Shown: positions 1 to 6,893, counted from the stretch's first letter. The stretch is 8,623 bases of DNA from Nitrososphaerales archaeon TH1920 (GCA_014523495.1 JAATVM010000227.1:1-8623); one strand, 5' to 3'. Program-made: numbers and translations. Notes: generated by a model from the letters alone, not told the origin.

Positions 1-165
1 AATTTCTTCAATTAATGTATCTGCGATTAGTTTCTTTTTTGATGATAATGTTTCTGGAATTTTGATAATCGCAATGTTTCCTATGATATCAAAAGAAGAA
101 CATAGCTTATCGAGCTCCTCAACCTCAAGTTTTTCTTGCAACACTTCTTTTAACATTTTTGTCAT
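1..165 (-). CDS. trm5: tRNA (guanine37-N1)-methyltransferase Trm5-like, N-terminus only (cut by left window edge)
   Basis: Reading leftward from an ATG at 165, 55 codons stay open to the window edge. The peptide begins MTKMLKEVLQEK and contains FDIIGNIAIIKIP near residues 25-37. From memory this matches the N-terminal start of archaeal Trm5/Met-10+ family proteins, whose early FDIIGDIAIIxIP-type strand is characteristic. Family members use S-adenosylmethionine to methylate N1 of G37 next to the tRNA anticodon, which keeps the reading frame. The start lies only 15 nt past the rli1 stop codon on the same strand, so the two are probably co-transcribed. The catalytic Rossmann domain lies outside the window, so the assignment rests on the N-terminal domain alone. 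No clear Shine-Dalgarno sequence precedes the ATG. Confidence 0.75.
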   Translation of the reverse strand, partial: MTKMLKEVLQEKLEVEELDKLCSSFDIIGNIAIIKIPETLSSKKKLIADTLIEEI

Positions 166-180
166 ATTTCGATTAATCAG

Positions 181-1977
181 TCAAGTTCTTTCATAATAAT
201 CTCCAGAATTTTTCTGAGCTCTGTCTAATCTTCCGCCCATTTTATTTATTCTTGGACGTCCTGTATTTTCATCACGTCTGTATGTTATAGACAGCGTCTC
301 AAGAAACTTATTCATTCCAATATCTTTCTTTCTTGGAGAACCAGCAAATCCTTTCTCTCCAGGATTTCCTGAAAAGATCATTAAGGAATCGGCAACCAAA
401 TCTATTAGTTGCATATCATGATCCACTATTATTGCGCATTTGCCCTGTGATTTTACAAATCTGTGAAGAAATTTTGCAATGTTAATCCTATCCTCTACAT
501 CTAAGAAAGCAGAAGGTTCATCTAAAGCATAAATGTCTGCATGTCTTACGAGGGAGCAACAAACGGCTACTTTTTGCAGCTCACCACCACTCAGAGTATC
601 TACCTTTTTATCATAAAGTTTCTTGATACCCATTGGGACTATAATTTGTTGTTCTACTGTAGAACCTTCAATTGGTCCTTGATATGCAACACTCAAAAGA
701 GATGCAATGTTACCATCATAGTCATTTTGCAGGTATTGTGGTTTATACGATAGACTAGCCTGAATATCTATTTGTCCTGTATCTGCTTTTTCTATACCTG
801 CAATCATTTTCATAAACGTCGTCTTTCCTAGCGCATTAGCTCCCACCAATCCTACTATTTCTCCTTCTCTAATCTGTCCAGAAGAAACATTTAGAATGAA
901 AGAAGGAAATGATTTAGTTAAATCAGAAAACTTTGTCAAAGCCCTATCTGCTATTAATTCTTCATTTTTATTCGAACCATCAAATTTAAACGATTTCTCT
1001 CTAAATCTGATGTTTTCTGCCGGAATATATCCATCCAAAAAACCGTTTATACCTACTCTTGTACCTTGGATTGGCGCTACAATTCCATATGCACCTGGTT
1101 CCCCATACAATATGTGTATATATTCAGAGAGATAGTCGAGAAGCGTTAAATCATGTTCAACAACCATTACACTTTTGCCTTCACTTGCGAGTTGTTTTAT
1201 TGTTCTTGCAACTGCTAGACGCTGATAAATATCATTATAAGATGAAGGTTCATCGAAGAAATAATAGTCTGCATCTTTATTGACAGCTACAGCCACTGCT
1301 AATCGTTGTAATTCTCCACCACTCAATTCGGATACTGAACGATTCAAAGACTTGCTGAGAGATAACTGGTCGATAATCGAATCGACAATTCCTCTTTCAT
1401 CATACTTTTTCAATAGTTCTTGTGCTGTTCCTTTGAAGGCTTTAGGAATTAATTGAACCATTTGAGGTTTGATTGATGTTCTTAAAGTCCCTGAAGAAAT
1501 TTTTTCAAAATGAGGCTTTAACTCCGTTCCTTGAAAATTTTTTATTATCTCATCCCAATCTACTTCAGAATCATAATTTCCAAGATTTGGTTTGATATTT
1601 CCAGATAATATATTTAAAAGTGTAGATTTTCCAATTCCATTTCGTCCTAAAAGTCCTATAACTGAACCTTTTTTGAGTAAAGGTATATGATAAAGTCTGA
1701 ATGAATTTATACCATACTGGTGTATTTTGTGCTCTCCAATTTCTTTAGCTAGATTAACTATTACTATTGCATCAAATGGACATTTTTTAATACAAATTCC
1801 GCACCCTGTACACAGATCTTCAGAAATAACCGCCTTTCCATCTTCAGTTCTTTGGACAATACATTCGCCACCAGTTTTGTTAACCGGACAATATACGATA
1901 CATTCCAGTCCGCATTTTTTTGGCTGACAGAGTTCTTCGTCCAATACGGCTACCCTGTGAGTAGAATTAGAGTTCAT
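181..1977 (-). CDS. rli1: ABCE1/Rli1 ribosome-recycling ATPase with two 4Fe-4S clusters
   Basis: ABCE1 splits post-termination 70S ribosomes into subunits in the archaeal cytoplasm, working with the release factor aRF1 or Pelota. The 598-residue length is normal for the family. Eight N-terminal cysteines are visible: C17, C22, C26, C30, then C56, C59, C62, C66. This is the two-cluster ferredoxin-like arrangement. The first ATPase domain has a Walker A motif (GRNGIGKST, 111-119), the helix-loop-helix insertion starting near FQGTEL (148-153), signature LSGGELQR (218-225), Walker B FFDEPSS (240-246) and VEHD (273-276). The second has Walker A GANALGKTT (379-387), LSGGELQK (462-469), Walker B ALDEPSA (484-490) and VDHD (518-521). 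A hinge follows IPAENIRFR (318-326). All catalytic residues are present. The ATG at 1977 gives the expected N-terminus. A TATA-like element lies about 35 nt upstream, implying a short leader. Trm5 follows 15 nt downstream. Confidence 0.97.
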   Translation of the reverse strand: MNSNSTHRVAVLDEELCQPKKCGLECIVYCPVNKTGGECIVQRTEDGKAVISEDLCTGCGICIKKCPFDAIVIVNLAKEIGEHKIHQYGINSFRLYHIPLLKKGSVIGLLGRNGIGKSTLLNILSGNIKPNLGNYDSEVDWDEIIKNFQGTELKPHFEKISSGTLRTSIKPQMVQLIPKAFKGTAQELLKKYDERGIVDSIIDQLSLSKSLNRSVSELSGGELQRLAVAVAVNKDADYYFFDEPSSYNDIYQRLAVARTIKQLASEGKSVMVVEHDLTLLDYLSEYIHILYGEPGAYGIVAPIQGTRVGINGFLDGYIPAENIRFREKSFKFDGSNKNEELIADRALTKFSDLTKSFPSFILNVSSGQIREGEIVGLVGANALGKTTFMKMIAGIEKADTGQIDIQASLSYKPQYLQNDYDGNIASLLSVAYQGPIEGSTVEQQIIVPMGIKKLYDKKVDTLSGGELQKVAVCCSLVRHADIYALDEPSAFLDVEDRINIAKFLHRFVKSQGKCAIIVDHDMQLIDLVADSLMIFSGNPGEKGFAGSPRKKDIGMNKFLETLSITYRRDENTGRPRINKMGGRLDRAQKNSGDYYERT

Positions 1978-2008
1978 AGGTTACTGCACTTATAATTATG
2001 AAAGAATA

Positions 2009-2019
2009 CATTATAATTG
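2009..2019 (-). promoter_or_regulatory. TATA-like element for rli1
   Basis: Read on the minus strand this is CAATTATAATG. It is centred about 37 nt before the rli1 ATG, which would put transcription start roughly 10 nt upstream of the start codon. A second AT-rich stretch (minus strand ATAATTATA, about 1991-1999) is closer and cannot be excluded. This is a position-and-composition call only. Confidence 0.4.
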
Positions 2020-2082
2020 TTGAGGCGCAAGCAATTTCCAAAGTTAATTTCTTGCTTTCAGGAAGATTTTCGTAAAGTAAGC

Positions 2083-2090
2083 TTAAATTA
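2083..2090 (+). promoter_or_regulatory. TATA box of the 5S rRNA gene
   Basis: The sequence TTAAATTA is centred about 27 nt before the 5S 5' end, which is the standard archaeal TATA-to-start spacing. The 5S gene therefore appears to have its own promoter, diverging from that of rli1. Confidence 0.6.
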
Positions 2091-2113
2091 TCCCTTAACG
2101 CTTAACATTTTCA

Positions 2114-2228
2114 AGCCGGCCATAGTAATAGGGTGCGACCCGGTCCCATTCCGAACCCGGAAGTCAAACCTGTTAACGCTGCTGTGTTACTGATCTACGT
2201 GAGTGGTTGGGAAGCAGCAGTGCTGGCA
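2114..2228 (+). rRNA. rrf: 5S ribosomal RNA
   Basis: 5S rRNA forms part of the central protuberance of the large ribosomal subunit. The diagnostic core is present: CCCGGTCCCATTCCGAACC at 2139-2157, followed by CGGAAGTCAAACC. This is the helix III/loop B-C region conserved in archaeal 5S. The terminal helix forms between GCCGGC (2115-2120) and GCTGGC (2222-2227), with one G-U pair. A second helix forms between GCTGCT (2178-2183) and AGCAGC (2213-2218). The mature length is about 115 nt, and the exact ends are uncertain by a few bases. No 16S, 23S or tRNA gene is adjacent, so it is a solitary gene, as is common in this archaeal group. The locus is clearly richer in G+C than its surroundings, as expected for a structured RNA in an AT-rich genome. 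No strong terminator follows. Confidence 0.95.
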
Positions 2229-2273
2229 TCTTGATATGCCATATACTTTACGATTTGTTATGTCAATAATCGG

Positions 2274-2855
2274 TTAGCGATTGATATTTTCTCCTACATG
2301 TATATCTTCAAGTAAATCTTGTATATTCATTGCTATATTGTCTAAAATTCCATAAAGAAAGACAAATTCTTTGGGATGCCAGATTCTACACTCTATTAGA
2401 CAAGCAAGATTAACTACGCGAACAGATATAGTTCTCGTCACTTCAGACAGTAAGTTCTGAAATAAGAAATTCCTAACATGTTGGTTATTAGTCAATTTAG
2501 ATGCTAATATGCTACCACTCCAGCCTACTTCATTGACGGCCCCATCAGTTAAACTGTAGTAAAGTCTAGAATTCAAAAGATTTTGGTGATTAAGATCGTT
2601 TTCAATCAAATACTGATTTTTGACTAGACAATAAACATTATGAAACGGACCCATTCTCACAACATCTTCTGAACCGACATAGTCTATGTTACCCGACAGC
2701 ATACAAATGAAGCCATCTCTATTTGCCAACCATTTTTCAAAGTAAGGCTTGTATATTGGAGCTATATCAAAATCAAAGCATCCAATTCTGCACTTGATAT
2801 CCTCCAAACTTAATAAATCGACAATTTCTCTAATTTGAAGAATTGGCAAGGACAT
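2274..2855 (-). CDS. uncharacterised protein, 193 residues, downstream of pepA
   Basis: I do not recognise this family. The protein is predicted soluble: no signal peptide or clear membrane helix is visible. The N-terminal part (about 1-70) mixes Leu/Ile-rich helices with an aromatic stretch (FDFDIAPIYKPYFEKWLANRDGF). The middle contains GNIDYVGSEDVVRMGPF and a YYSLTDGAVNEVGWSGSIL segment. The C-terminal 70 residues look like two amphipathic helices ending in MNIQDLLEDI. The four cysteines are scattered and do not form a zinc motif. The ATG at 2855 is preferred. A TTG lies one codon upstream (2858), and an in-frame TAA five codons before the ATG rules out a longer form. It starts 38 nt after the pepA stop codon on the same strand and probably shares its transcript. 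It could be lineage-specific. Confidence 0.75.
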   Translation of the reverse strand: MSLPILQIREIVDLLSLEDIKCRIGCFDFDIAPIYKPYFEKWLANRDGFICMLSGNIDYVGSEDVVRMGPFHNVYCLVKNQYLIENDLNHQNLLNSRLYYSLTDGAVNEVGWSGSILASKLTNNQHVRNFLFQNLLSEVTRTISVRVVNLACLIECRIWHPKEFVFLYGILDNIAMNIQDLLEDIHVGENINR

Positions 2856-2893
2856 CAACGATAGTAGTTATATTAGTGTCTCTGAATCCATTT

Positions 2894-4381
2894 TTACTCT
2901 AGGTTATTGTTAATGAGATATTTTACAATTGTTCTAATCCCAAAACCAGTAGCTCCTTTAGAGTTGTATGTTTTTTCCTTAGTACCCTCTTGATTCCACG
3001 CTGTACCTGCAATGTCCAAATGTATCCAAGGAGTATCCTCAACGAAGTTGGATAAGAATGCCGCAGCAGTTATAGCTCCTGCCGATCTACCTCCAATATT
3101 TTTCATATCTGCAGTCGAGCTTTTCAATTGTTCCTTGTATTCATCATATAGCGGCAGTTCCCAAATTTTTTCACCAGTTTGATTTGAAAAGTCAATAATT
3201 TTCTTTACTAAATCCTTATTATTCCCTACCAAAGCTGCTACATTTGTACCCAGAGCAATTATTGCGGCACCTGTTAGGGTTGCCATATCAATAATAGCTT
3301 TTGGCGCAAAAGTTTTTACGGCAAACGCAAGTGCATCTGCCAGGATTATTCTACCCTCTGCATCAGTGTTTAACACCTCTACAGTTTTTCTGTTATACAT
3401 CTTAATTATATCGCCCGGCCTGTATGAATTTCCCGAAGGCATGTTCTCTACTGCTGGTATCATCCCAATTACGTTAGTATTAAGATTGAGATCAGATACA
3501 GCTTTCATGATTCCTAATACATTACATCCTCCACATTTGTCATATTTCATTTCGTCCATTTTTTCGGAAGGTTTAATTGAAATCCCTCCAGTGTCAAAGG
3601 TAACTGCCTTACCAACAATTATTATTGGCTTCTCATTTTTTGTTGAACCTGAATATTCTATTATTATTAATTTTGGGGAACTAGAACTACCTTTGCCGAC
3701 AGCCAGAATACCTCCTAATCCGTAGGGCTCCATCTCCTCCTTCTCAATGACTCTCACTTTGATCTTTTGATCCTTTGACAGGGTGGCTGAAAAATTTGCA
3801 AGATCTTTTGGCGAACAATCATTTGGGGGCAAATTACTTATGTTGCGAGAAAATATTACTGCGTCAGATACTATTGACGAATCATGAATAATTTTCTGAT
3901 TATTTTTTAAATCATTTCTTATTAAGATCCTTACTTGATTTAAATCATTCTTATCTTCATCACTTTTGTAGTTATTAAACAAATAGTCTGATAACTTGAT
4001 TCCCTCTACCGTAGCCGATAGATGTTCATTATCCATATTTTTAAATGGAATTAATACGAATTCGTTTATTCCTAATTCCTTTGATTTATTAACGACTTTT
4101 CCAATCAAATTTCTGGTTCTTTCTGGATCAAAATTTTTCTTATCTCCCATGCCTAACAGTAAAGCCCGTTTTATACTGGAGCCTGCGTTATTATGAATGA
4201 TGGATATTGTACCATCCTTAGCGGTAAATTCTTTTGTTGCAATAATCTCTCGAATTAATGGGTCAAAGTCTGAGGTAATCTCTGATAATGACAAGGATGA
4301 AACTTCGTCAGTAAAAACACAATCTACCAACAGTTGAGTTTTCAAAGATGAAGTATTATTCTCAGCCTCAATGATTACCAT
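2894..4381 (-). CDS. pepA: leucyl aminopeptidase, M17 family (cytosol aminopeptidase)
   Basis: This cytoplasmic, usually hexameric, two-metal enzyme removes N-terminal residues such as leucine from peptides and so recycles amino acids. Counting from the ATG at 4381 (495 residues), all family ligands are visible at canonical spacing: K258 and D263 in VGKAVTFDTGG, the catalytic K270 in SIKP, D281 in MKYDKCGG, then D340, E342 and catalytic R344 in NTDAEGR. These intervals (5, 12, 23, 82, 84, 86) equal those of E. coli PepA. The conserved STADMKNIGGRSAGAITAAAFL and HLDIAGTAW blocks follow. The N-terminal 150 residues are the variable macro-like domain. A GTG at 4393 would add four residues, but the ATG at 4381 is preceded by AGGTGAT, a good match to the 16S anti-Shine-Dalgarno sequence. 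A hypothetical gene follows 38 nt downstream. Confidence 0.95.
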   Translation of the reverse strand: MVIIEAENNTSSLKTQLLVDCVFTDEVSSLSLSEITSDFDPLIREIIATKEFTAKDGTISIIHNNAGSSIKRALLLGMGDKKNFDPERTRNLIGKVVNKSKELGINEFVLIPFKNMDNEHLSATVEGIKLSDYLFNNYKSDEDKNDLNQVRILIRNDLKNNQKIIHDSSIVSDAVIFSRNISNLPPNDCSPKDLANFSATLSKDQKIKVRVIEKEEMEPYGLGGILAVGKGSSSSPKLIIIEYSGSTKNEKPIIIVGKAVTFDTGGISIKPSEKMDEMKYDKCGGCNVLGIMKAVSDLNLNTNVIGMIPAVENMPSGNSYRPGDIIKMYNRKTVEVLNTDAEGRIILADALAFAVKTFAPKAIIDMATLTGAAIIALGTNVAALVGNNKDLVKKIIDFSNQTGEKIWELPLYDEYKEQLKSSTADMKNIGGRSAGAITAAAFLSNFVEDTPWIHLDIAGTAWNQEGTKEKTYNSKGATGFGIRTIVKYLINNNLE

Positions 4382-4387
4382 GTTCAA

Positions 4388-4394
4388 AATCACC
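4388..4394 (-). promoter_or_regulatory. Shine-Dalgarno-like site before pepA
   Basis: On the minus strand this reads AGGTGAT, complementary to the ATCACCT near the 3' end of 16S rRNA. It precedes the ATG at 4381 and favours that start over the GTG at 4393, because the GTG overlaps the motif. Confidence 0.5.
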
Positions 4395-4397
4395 TGT

Positions 4398-4416
4398 ATA
4401 CTTTATTTTAAAGTAT
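4398..4416 (-). promoter_or_regulatory. 7-bp perfect inverted repeat over the pepA TATA-like element
   Basis: ATACTTT (4398-4404) and AAAGTAT (4410-4416) form a perfect inverted repeat with a 5-nt spacer. On the minus strand the centre reads TTTAAAATAAA, which resembles a TATA box centred about 27 nt before the pepA ATG. A dyad over a TATA element could be an operator, but AT-rich dyads of this size also arise by chance. Confidence 0.4.
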
Positions 4417-4682
4417 TGAAGGTTTACCAAAAGGCTTGCAAATCAGTTTTAAGAACACTGAACGATAAAAAACAATAACTGAATAAGCTTTCATAAAAAA
4501 TTTATCAGAAGTTTGAACGAAAACCTACTTGTAGTTGATCCTAAGTTGTGATAATATGTTAGTGTACTGGCAATTATATATTGGGATTTCAATGATAATT
4601 AATTCATAAAGATCGCGAGAATAATCTCACATAGATATGGAATCGGTAAATGTGTAAAAATCAAGAATAAGATTCTAGGAAA

Positions 4683-4694
4683 TTTATTAAATAT
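4683..4694 (+). promoter_or_regulatory. TATA box of the GvpD-like ATPase gene
   Basis: TTTATTAAATAT is centred about 22 nt before the ATG at 4710. That spacing points to a leaderless transcript starting at or very near this ATG, or to a roughly 20-nt leader if translation starts at the next in-frame ATG (4734). No Shine-Dalgarno sequence precedes either ATG. Confidence 0.5.
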
Positions 4695-4709
4695 CTGTAA
4701 GTGTGAATA

Positions 4710-6116
4710 ATGTCAGATCGATGTAGAACAAAAATGGCCAAAATAGTTAATAGATCTAATCATAAATTTCTTGATATTCCTTTTGAACTTGGAGAATTTA
4801 TGAAAAATGACACTTATTCCTTACTTGTTAAGGGTAGGTCGGGCACTGGAAAAACTACTCTGGCACTTAGTATATTACGTTCTTTAAAAGAAAAAAACAA
4901 TTTCTTCTACATTTCTACCAGATCGTCTCCAAAACAATTAGTTGAACACTACCCTTGGTTGCGAAAATTCATTAAAGAACCGGATAAGGATATTGACAAT
5001 CACGAGGTCAGACAAAATCTTTCCTCTTTCGAAGATGCACGTCTGGATGAACCTGAATCGCTTTTTGAAAGGGTAACAAATCAGTTGATGGACGTTAAGA
5101 ATCCTGTCATAATAATTGATAGCTGGGATTCTGTTGCTTCATTAATGGATAGAGAAGCACGATTAAACAACGAAAGAGTACTTCAAACTTGGAGAGAAAG
5201 AGCTAAGGCAAAATTAATTTTTACTAGTGAAGAATCAGTGGAATCCAGTTTAGAATATATAGTAGACGGAGTTGTGGAACTGAATTATCAATTTATGGAG
5301 GAAATACGAATTAGAAGCCTATTTCTCAAAAAATTAAGGGGAATTCCAATCAAGAGATCCTTGTATTTCTTTTCTCTGCAAGATAGAATTTTGCGATGTT
5401 TTGATAGCTATGATCCAAGAGAATTTAAGATCCAGAACACAAGTGAAAAAATTCAAAGAGAAACAAACCTTTCCAAACAAATATTGCAAACAGGATATAA
5501 CGATCTTGACCATTACATCGGAGGTACTTTACCACAGAATGGATTAGTAACAATTGAAAAGGATAACATTTTGTCAAACGATATATTCACATTATTTTTA
5601 AACGATCTGTTGCATAATTTTTCAAAAAGGCATTACCATTTACTTTTAGATTCTACTTTAAAAGACAAATTGATACCCTCCTACAAAACTAACGTTCAAA
5701 ATTATGATAAATTATTTACATTGGAAAAACTTCATGATTCACACGAAAATTCAACTCAAAATAAAGTAAAAGAAAAAAATAGTTTTTATAAATATTTGAC
5801 TAAAGTAATTTCAGCATTTGAAGGAAAAGGAAAAACAGTCACGATGATGGAATCAAATTCTTTGGATAATTTCATATCAACTTATTCCGAGCTGGAAGAT
5901 TATTGTAGATTCATTAAGAAAAAATTTGAGCTTTCACTTTTGATTCTAACTTCAAATGGTAATCTAGAAAAATATTATTCAGTAGCAGATGTTCATTTAA
6001 AATTTATCCTAAAGTGGGGAACTCTTTTCTTAAAGTGTTCAACTCCTTCTTCAGCATTATTTGGAGTAAGAGTTGTTAATACGGTTCCACAGATCCAACT
6101 AGTTCATGTTTTGTAA
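4710..6116 (+). CDS. two-lobed RecA/KaiC-superfamily ATPase, GvpD-like
   Basis: The first lobe (about 20-240) is a standard P-loop ATPase of the RecA/KaiC type: Walker A GRSGTGKTT (42-50), Walker B VIIIDSWDS (133-141), and a following strand KLIFTSE (168-174). The second lobe (about 255-460) begins with the KaiC-like entry GYNDLDHYIGG (262-272), then GLVTIEKDN where a P-loop should be. It has no GKT/S. Its equivalent of Walker B is TVTMMESNS (376-384), with Glu for Asp. Both lobes share a segment of the form LI(F/L)TS...(D)VxLxF, so the protein looks like a tandem duplication whose second half has lost nucleotide binding. Archaeal proteins like this are often labelled gas-vesicle protein GvpD-like. 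No gas-vesicle structural gene is present here, so a signalling or regulatory role is more likely. It is cytoplasmic, with no membrane segment. The start may be M9 (4734). It overlaps the convergent winged-helix gene by 13 nt. Confidence 0.85.
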   Translation: MSDRCRTKMAKIVNRSNHKFLDIPFELGEFMKNDTYSLLVKGRSGTGKTTLALSILRSLKEKNNFFYISTRSSPKQLVEHYPWLRKFIKEPDKDIDNHEVRQNLSSFEDARLDEPESLFERVTNQLMDVKNPVIIIDSWDSVASLMDREARLNNERVLQTWRERAKAKLIFTSEESVESSLEYIVDGVVELNYQFMEEIRIRSLFLKKLRGIPIKRSLYFFSLQDRILRCFDSYDPREFKIQNTSEKIQRETNLSKQILQTGYNDLDHYIGGTLPQNGLVTIEKDNILSNDIFTLFLNDLLHNFSKRHYHLLLDSTLKDKLIPSYKTNVQNYDKLFTLEKLHDSHENSTQNKVKEKNSFYKYLTKVISAFEGKGKTVTMMESNSLDNFISTYSELEDYCRFIKKKFELSLLILTSNGNLEKYYSVADVHLKFILKWGTLFLKCSTPSSALFGVRVVNTVPQIQLVHVL

Positions 6117-6409
6117 CTTACCATTTTGTAGTATCCTTCATCAGAGCTCTCATCCAATGACATGGGTAAAAGATGCATCATTTGATCATAGTAATCTAGA
6201 AATGTAGCGCCCTTGTTTGTAACTTTATAAACCATCTTTGATCCATTATTCTGTCCCATAATCAGACCAAAATTCAAAAGGGAATCTATATAGTTTCTAC
6301 ATTGGTCATTACTTAGCATCGCTTTATACATGATTTTTGTTCTAGTCTCTTCCCTTATTGCAGATCTCAAAATTGCCGCTATGACTCCGTACTTGCTCCT
6401 ATTTTTCAT
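6104..6409 (-). CDS. small winged helix-turn-helix transcriptional regulator
   Basis: The protein of about 101 residues reads MKNRSKYGVIAAILRSAI..., then a helix-turn-helix (TKIMYKAMLSNDQCRNYIDSLLNFGLI) and a wing (KMVYKVTNKGATFLDYYDQM). This matches the pattern of single-domain archaeal winged-helix proteins with a basic N-terminus, a YKAxLS motif before the recognition helix and a TxKGxxFL wing strand. It presumably binds DNA as a dimer, and its targets are unknown. I chose the ATG at 6409 because family members begin near MKxRS. The ATG at 6421 (four residues longer) fits the TATA position about equally well, and the ORF remains open to 6475. No Shine-Dalgarno sequence is visible at either. 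The 3' end overlaps the ATPase gene on the other strand by 13 nt. The acidic tail (MSLDESSDEG) is not part of the wing. Confidence 0.82.
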   Translation of the reverse strand: MKNRSKYGVIAAILRSAIREETRTKIMYKAMLSNDQCRNYIDSLLNFGLIMGQNNGSKMVYKVTNKGATFLDYYDQMMHLLPMSLDESSDEGYYKMVSYKT

Positions 6410-6450
6410 TATCCATAACATGAAGTTATGCAATATAACTGGAGTGAAAC

Positions 6451-6460
6451 TATTAAATAG
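6451..6460 (-). promoter_or_regulatory. TATA-like element for the winged-helix gene
   Basis: On the minus strand this reads CTATTTAATA, centred about 35 nt before the ATG at 6421 and 47 nt before the ATG at 6409. Transcription would begin near 6429, leaving a leader of about 8 or 20 nt. This argues against the longer reading from 6475, which would start upstream of the promoter element. Confidence 0.45.
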
Positions 6461-6492
6461 AAACTTAAATGACAAGATTCAACTACAAAATT

Positions 6493-6520
6493 TAGAATAA
6501 CTTTTTATTCTATTTTTTTT
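6493..6520 (+). terminator. AT-rich hairpin followed by eight T, terminator-like on the plus strand
   Basis: TAGAATAA (6493-6500) pairs perfectly with TTATTCTA (6505-6512) across a 4-nt loop, and is followed directly by T8 (6513-6520). T-tracts are the main archaeal termination signal. In this orientation it would stop plus-strand transcripts, and the nearest plus-strand gene ends at 6116. The stem is AT-rich and weak, so the T-tract may be the functional part. Confidence 0.45.
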
Positions 6521-6615
6521 GCCAATTCTTGTTCTATAAAATAAGATTAACTAATGTTTGTTTAAATTTTGCCCTAAAAAATTACATGACTTTTATTCTT
6601 GTAGACACTACGTCG

Positions 6616-6867
6616 TTAATCCATATTTTTTAAATTAAGTACACAATCAGTCACTACGGGTTTTATTTTTTGGAATCTTATTTTTCCCTTGTTTATTTTT
6701 CCAGATTTCTGCATTGAAATTGCTTTCCGCTTCATCAATAAAATGTGATCATTACAAACCAAACCTATCATATACTCTTCTTTTTCAAATAATACAGATA
6801 CTACATGTGAAGGAGGCTGGATACAAACTTTTCCACTGACCATTATGGAACATCTTTCAGGAACCAT
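6616..6867 (-). CDS. small Cys-containing protein, 83 residues, possible zinc binder
   Basis: The protein begins MVPERCSIMVSGKVC and has cysteines at 6, 15, 38 and 75 plus H41 (VCNDH, 37-41). C6, C15, C38 and H41 could bind one zinc ion in a C-x8-C-x22-C-x2-H layout, which is inference. The C-terminal half is basic (KRKAISMQKSGKINKGKIRF) and ends with a VTDCV segment. It resembles small conserved hypothetical proteins I associate with Nitrososphaeria, but I cannot name a function. The ATG at 6867 lies about 33 nt from a TATA-like element, implying a nearly leaderless transcript. Its neighbours are TFB upstream and the winged-helix gene downstream, all on the minus strand but each apparently with its own promoter. 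Confidence 0.7.
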   Translation of the reverse strand: MVPERCSIMVSGKVCIQPPSHVVSVLFEKEEYMIGLVCNDHILLMKRKAISMQKSGKINKGKIRFQKIKPVVTDCVLNLKNMD

Positions 6868-6893
6868 TCGTTAATTATGAATATCATTGTATT

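Larger units (their letters stand above)
4394..4709. other. divergent intergenic region between pepA and the GvpD-like ATPase gene
   Basis: These 316 bases separate two divergent genes. They hold the pepA promoter region at the left and the TATA element of the ATPase gene at the right (4683-4694). The middle, about 4420-4680, is AT-rich. I find no ORF of note, no tRNA and no strong hairpin. A second weak TATA-like stretch for pepA lies near 4485-4502 (minus strand AAATTTTTTATG) and would give a leader of roughly 80 nt. Confidence 0.5.

Noticed and set aside
541..1927. Several plus-strand ORFs of 66-79 codons opposite rli1
   Set aside because: They lie wholly inside the well-supported rli1 gene on the other strand and show no family features.
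2232..2244. Short palindrome ATATGCCATAT just after 5S rRNA
   Set aside because: A 5-bp dyad in AT-rich sequence with no T-tract is too weak to call a terminator or site.
3366..4196. Plus-strand ORFs of 119 and 66 codons opposite pepA
   Set aside because: pepA has every catalytic residue at canonical spacing in this stretch. These frames are shadows.
4710..6116. True gas-vesicle regulatory gene gvpD
   Set aside because: Only the P-loop ATPase similarity supports it. No gvpA, gvpE or other gas-vesicle gene is present, so no gene symbol is given.
6410..6475. N-terminal extension of the winged-helix protein to 6475
   Set aside because: The extra residues are hydrophobic and atypical of the family. 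The longest reading would also begin upstream of the TATA-like element at 6451-6460.
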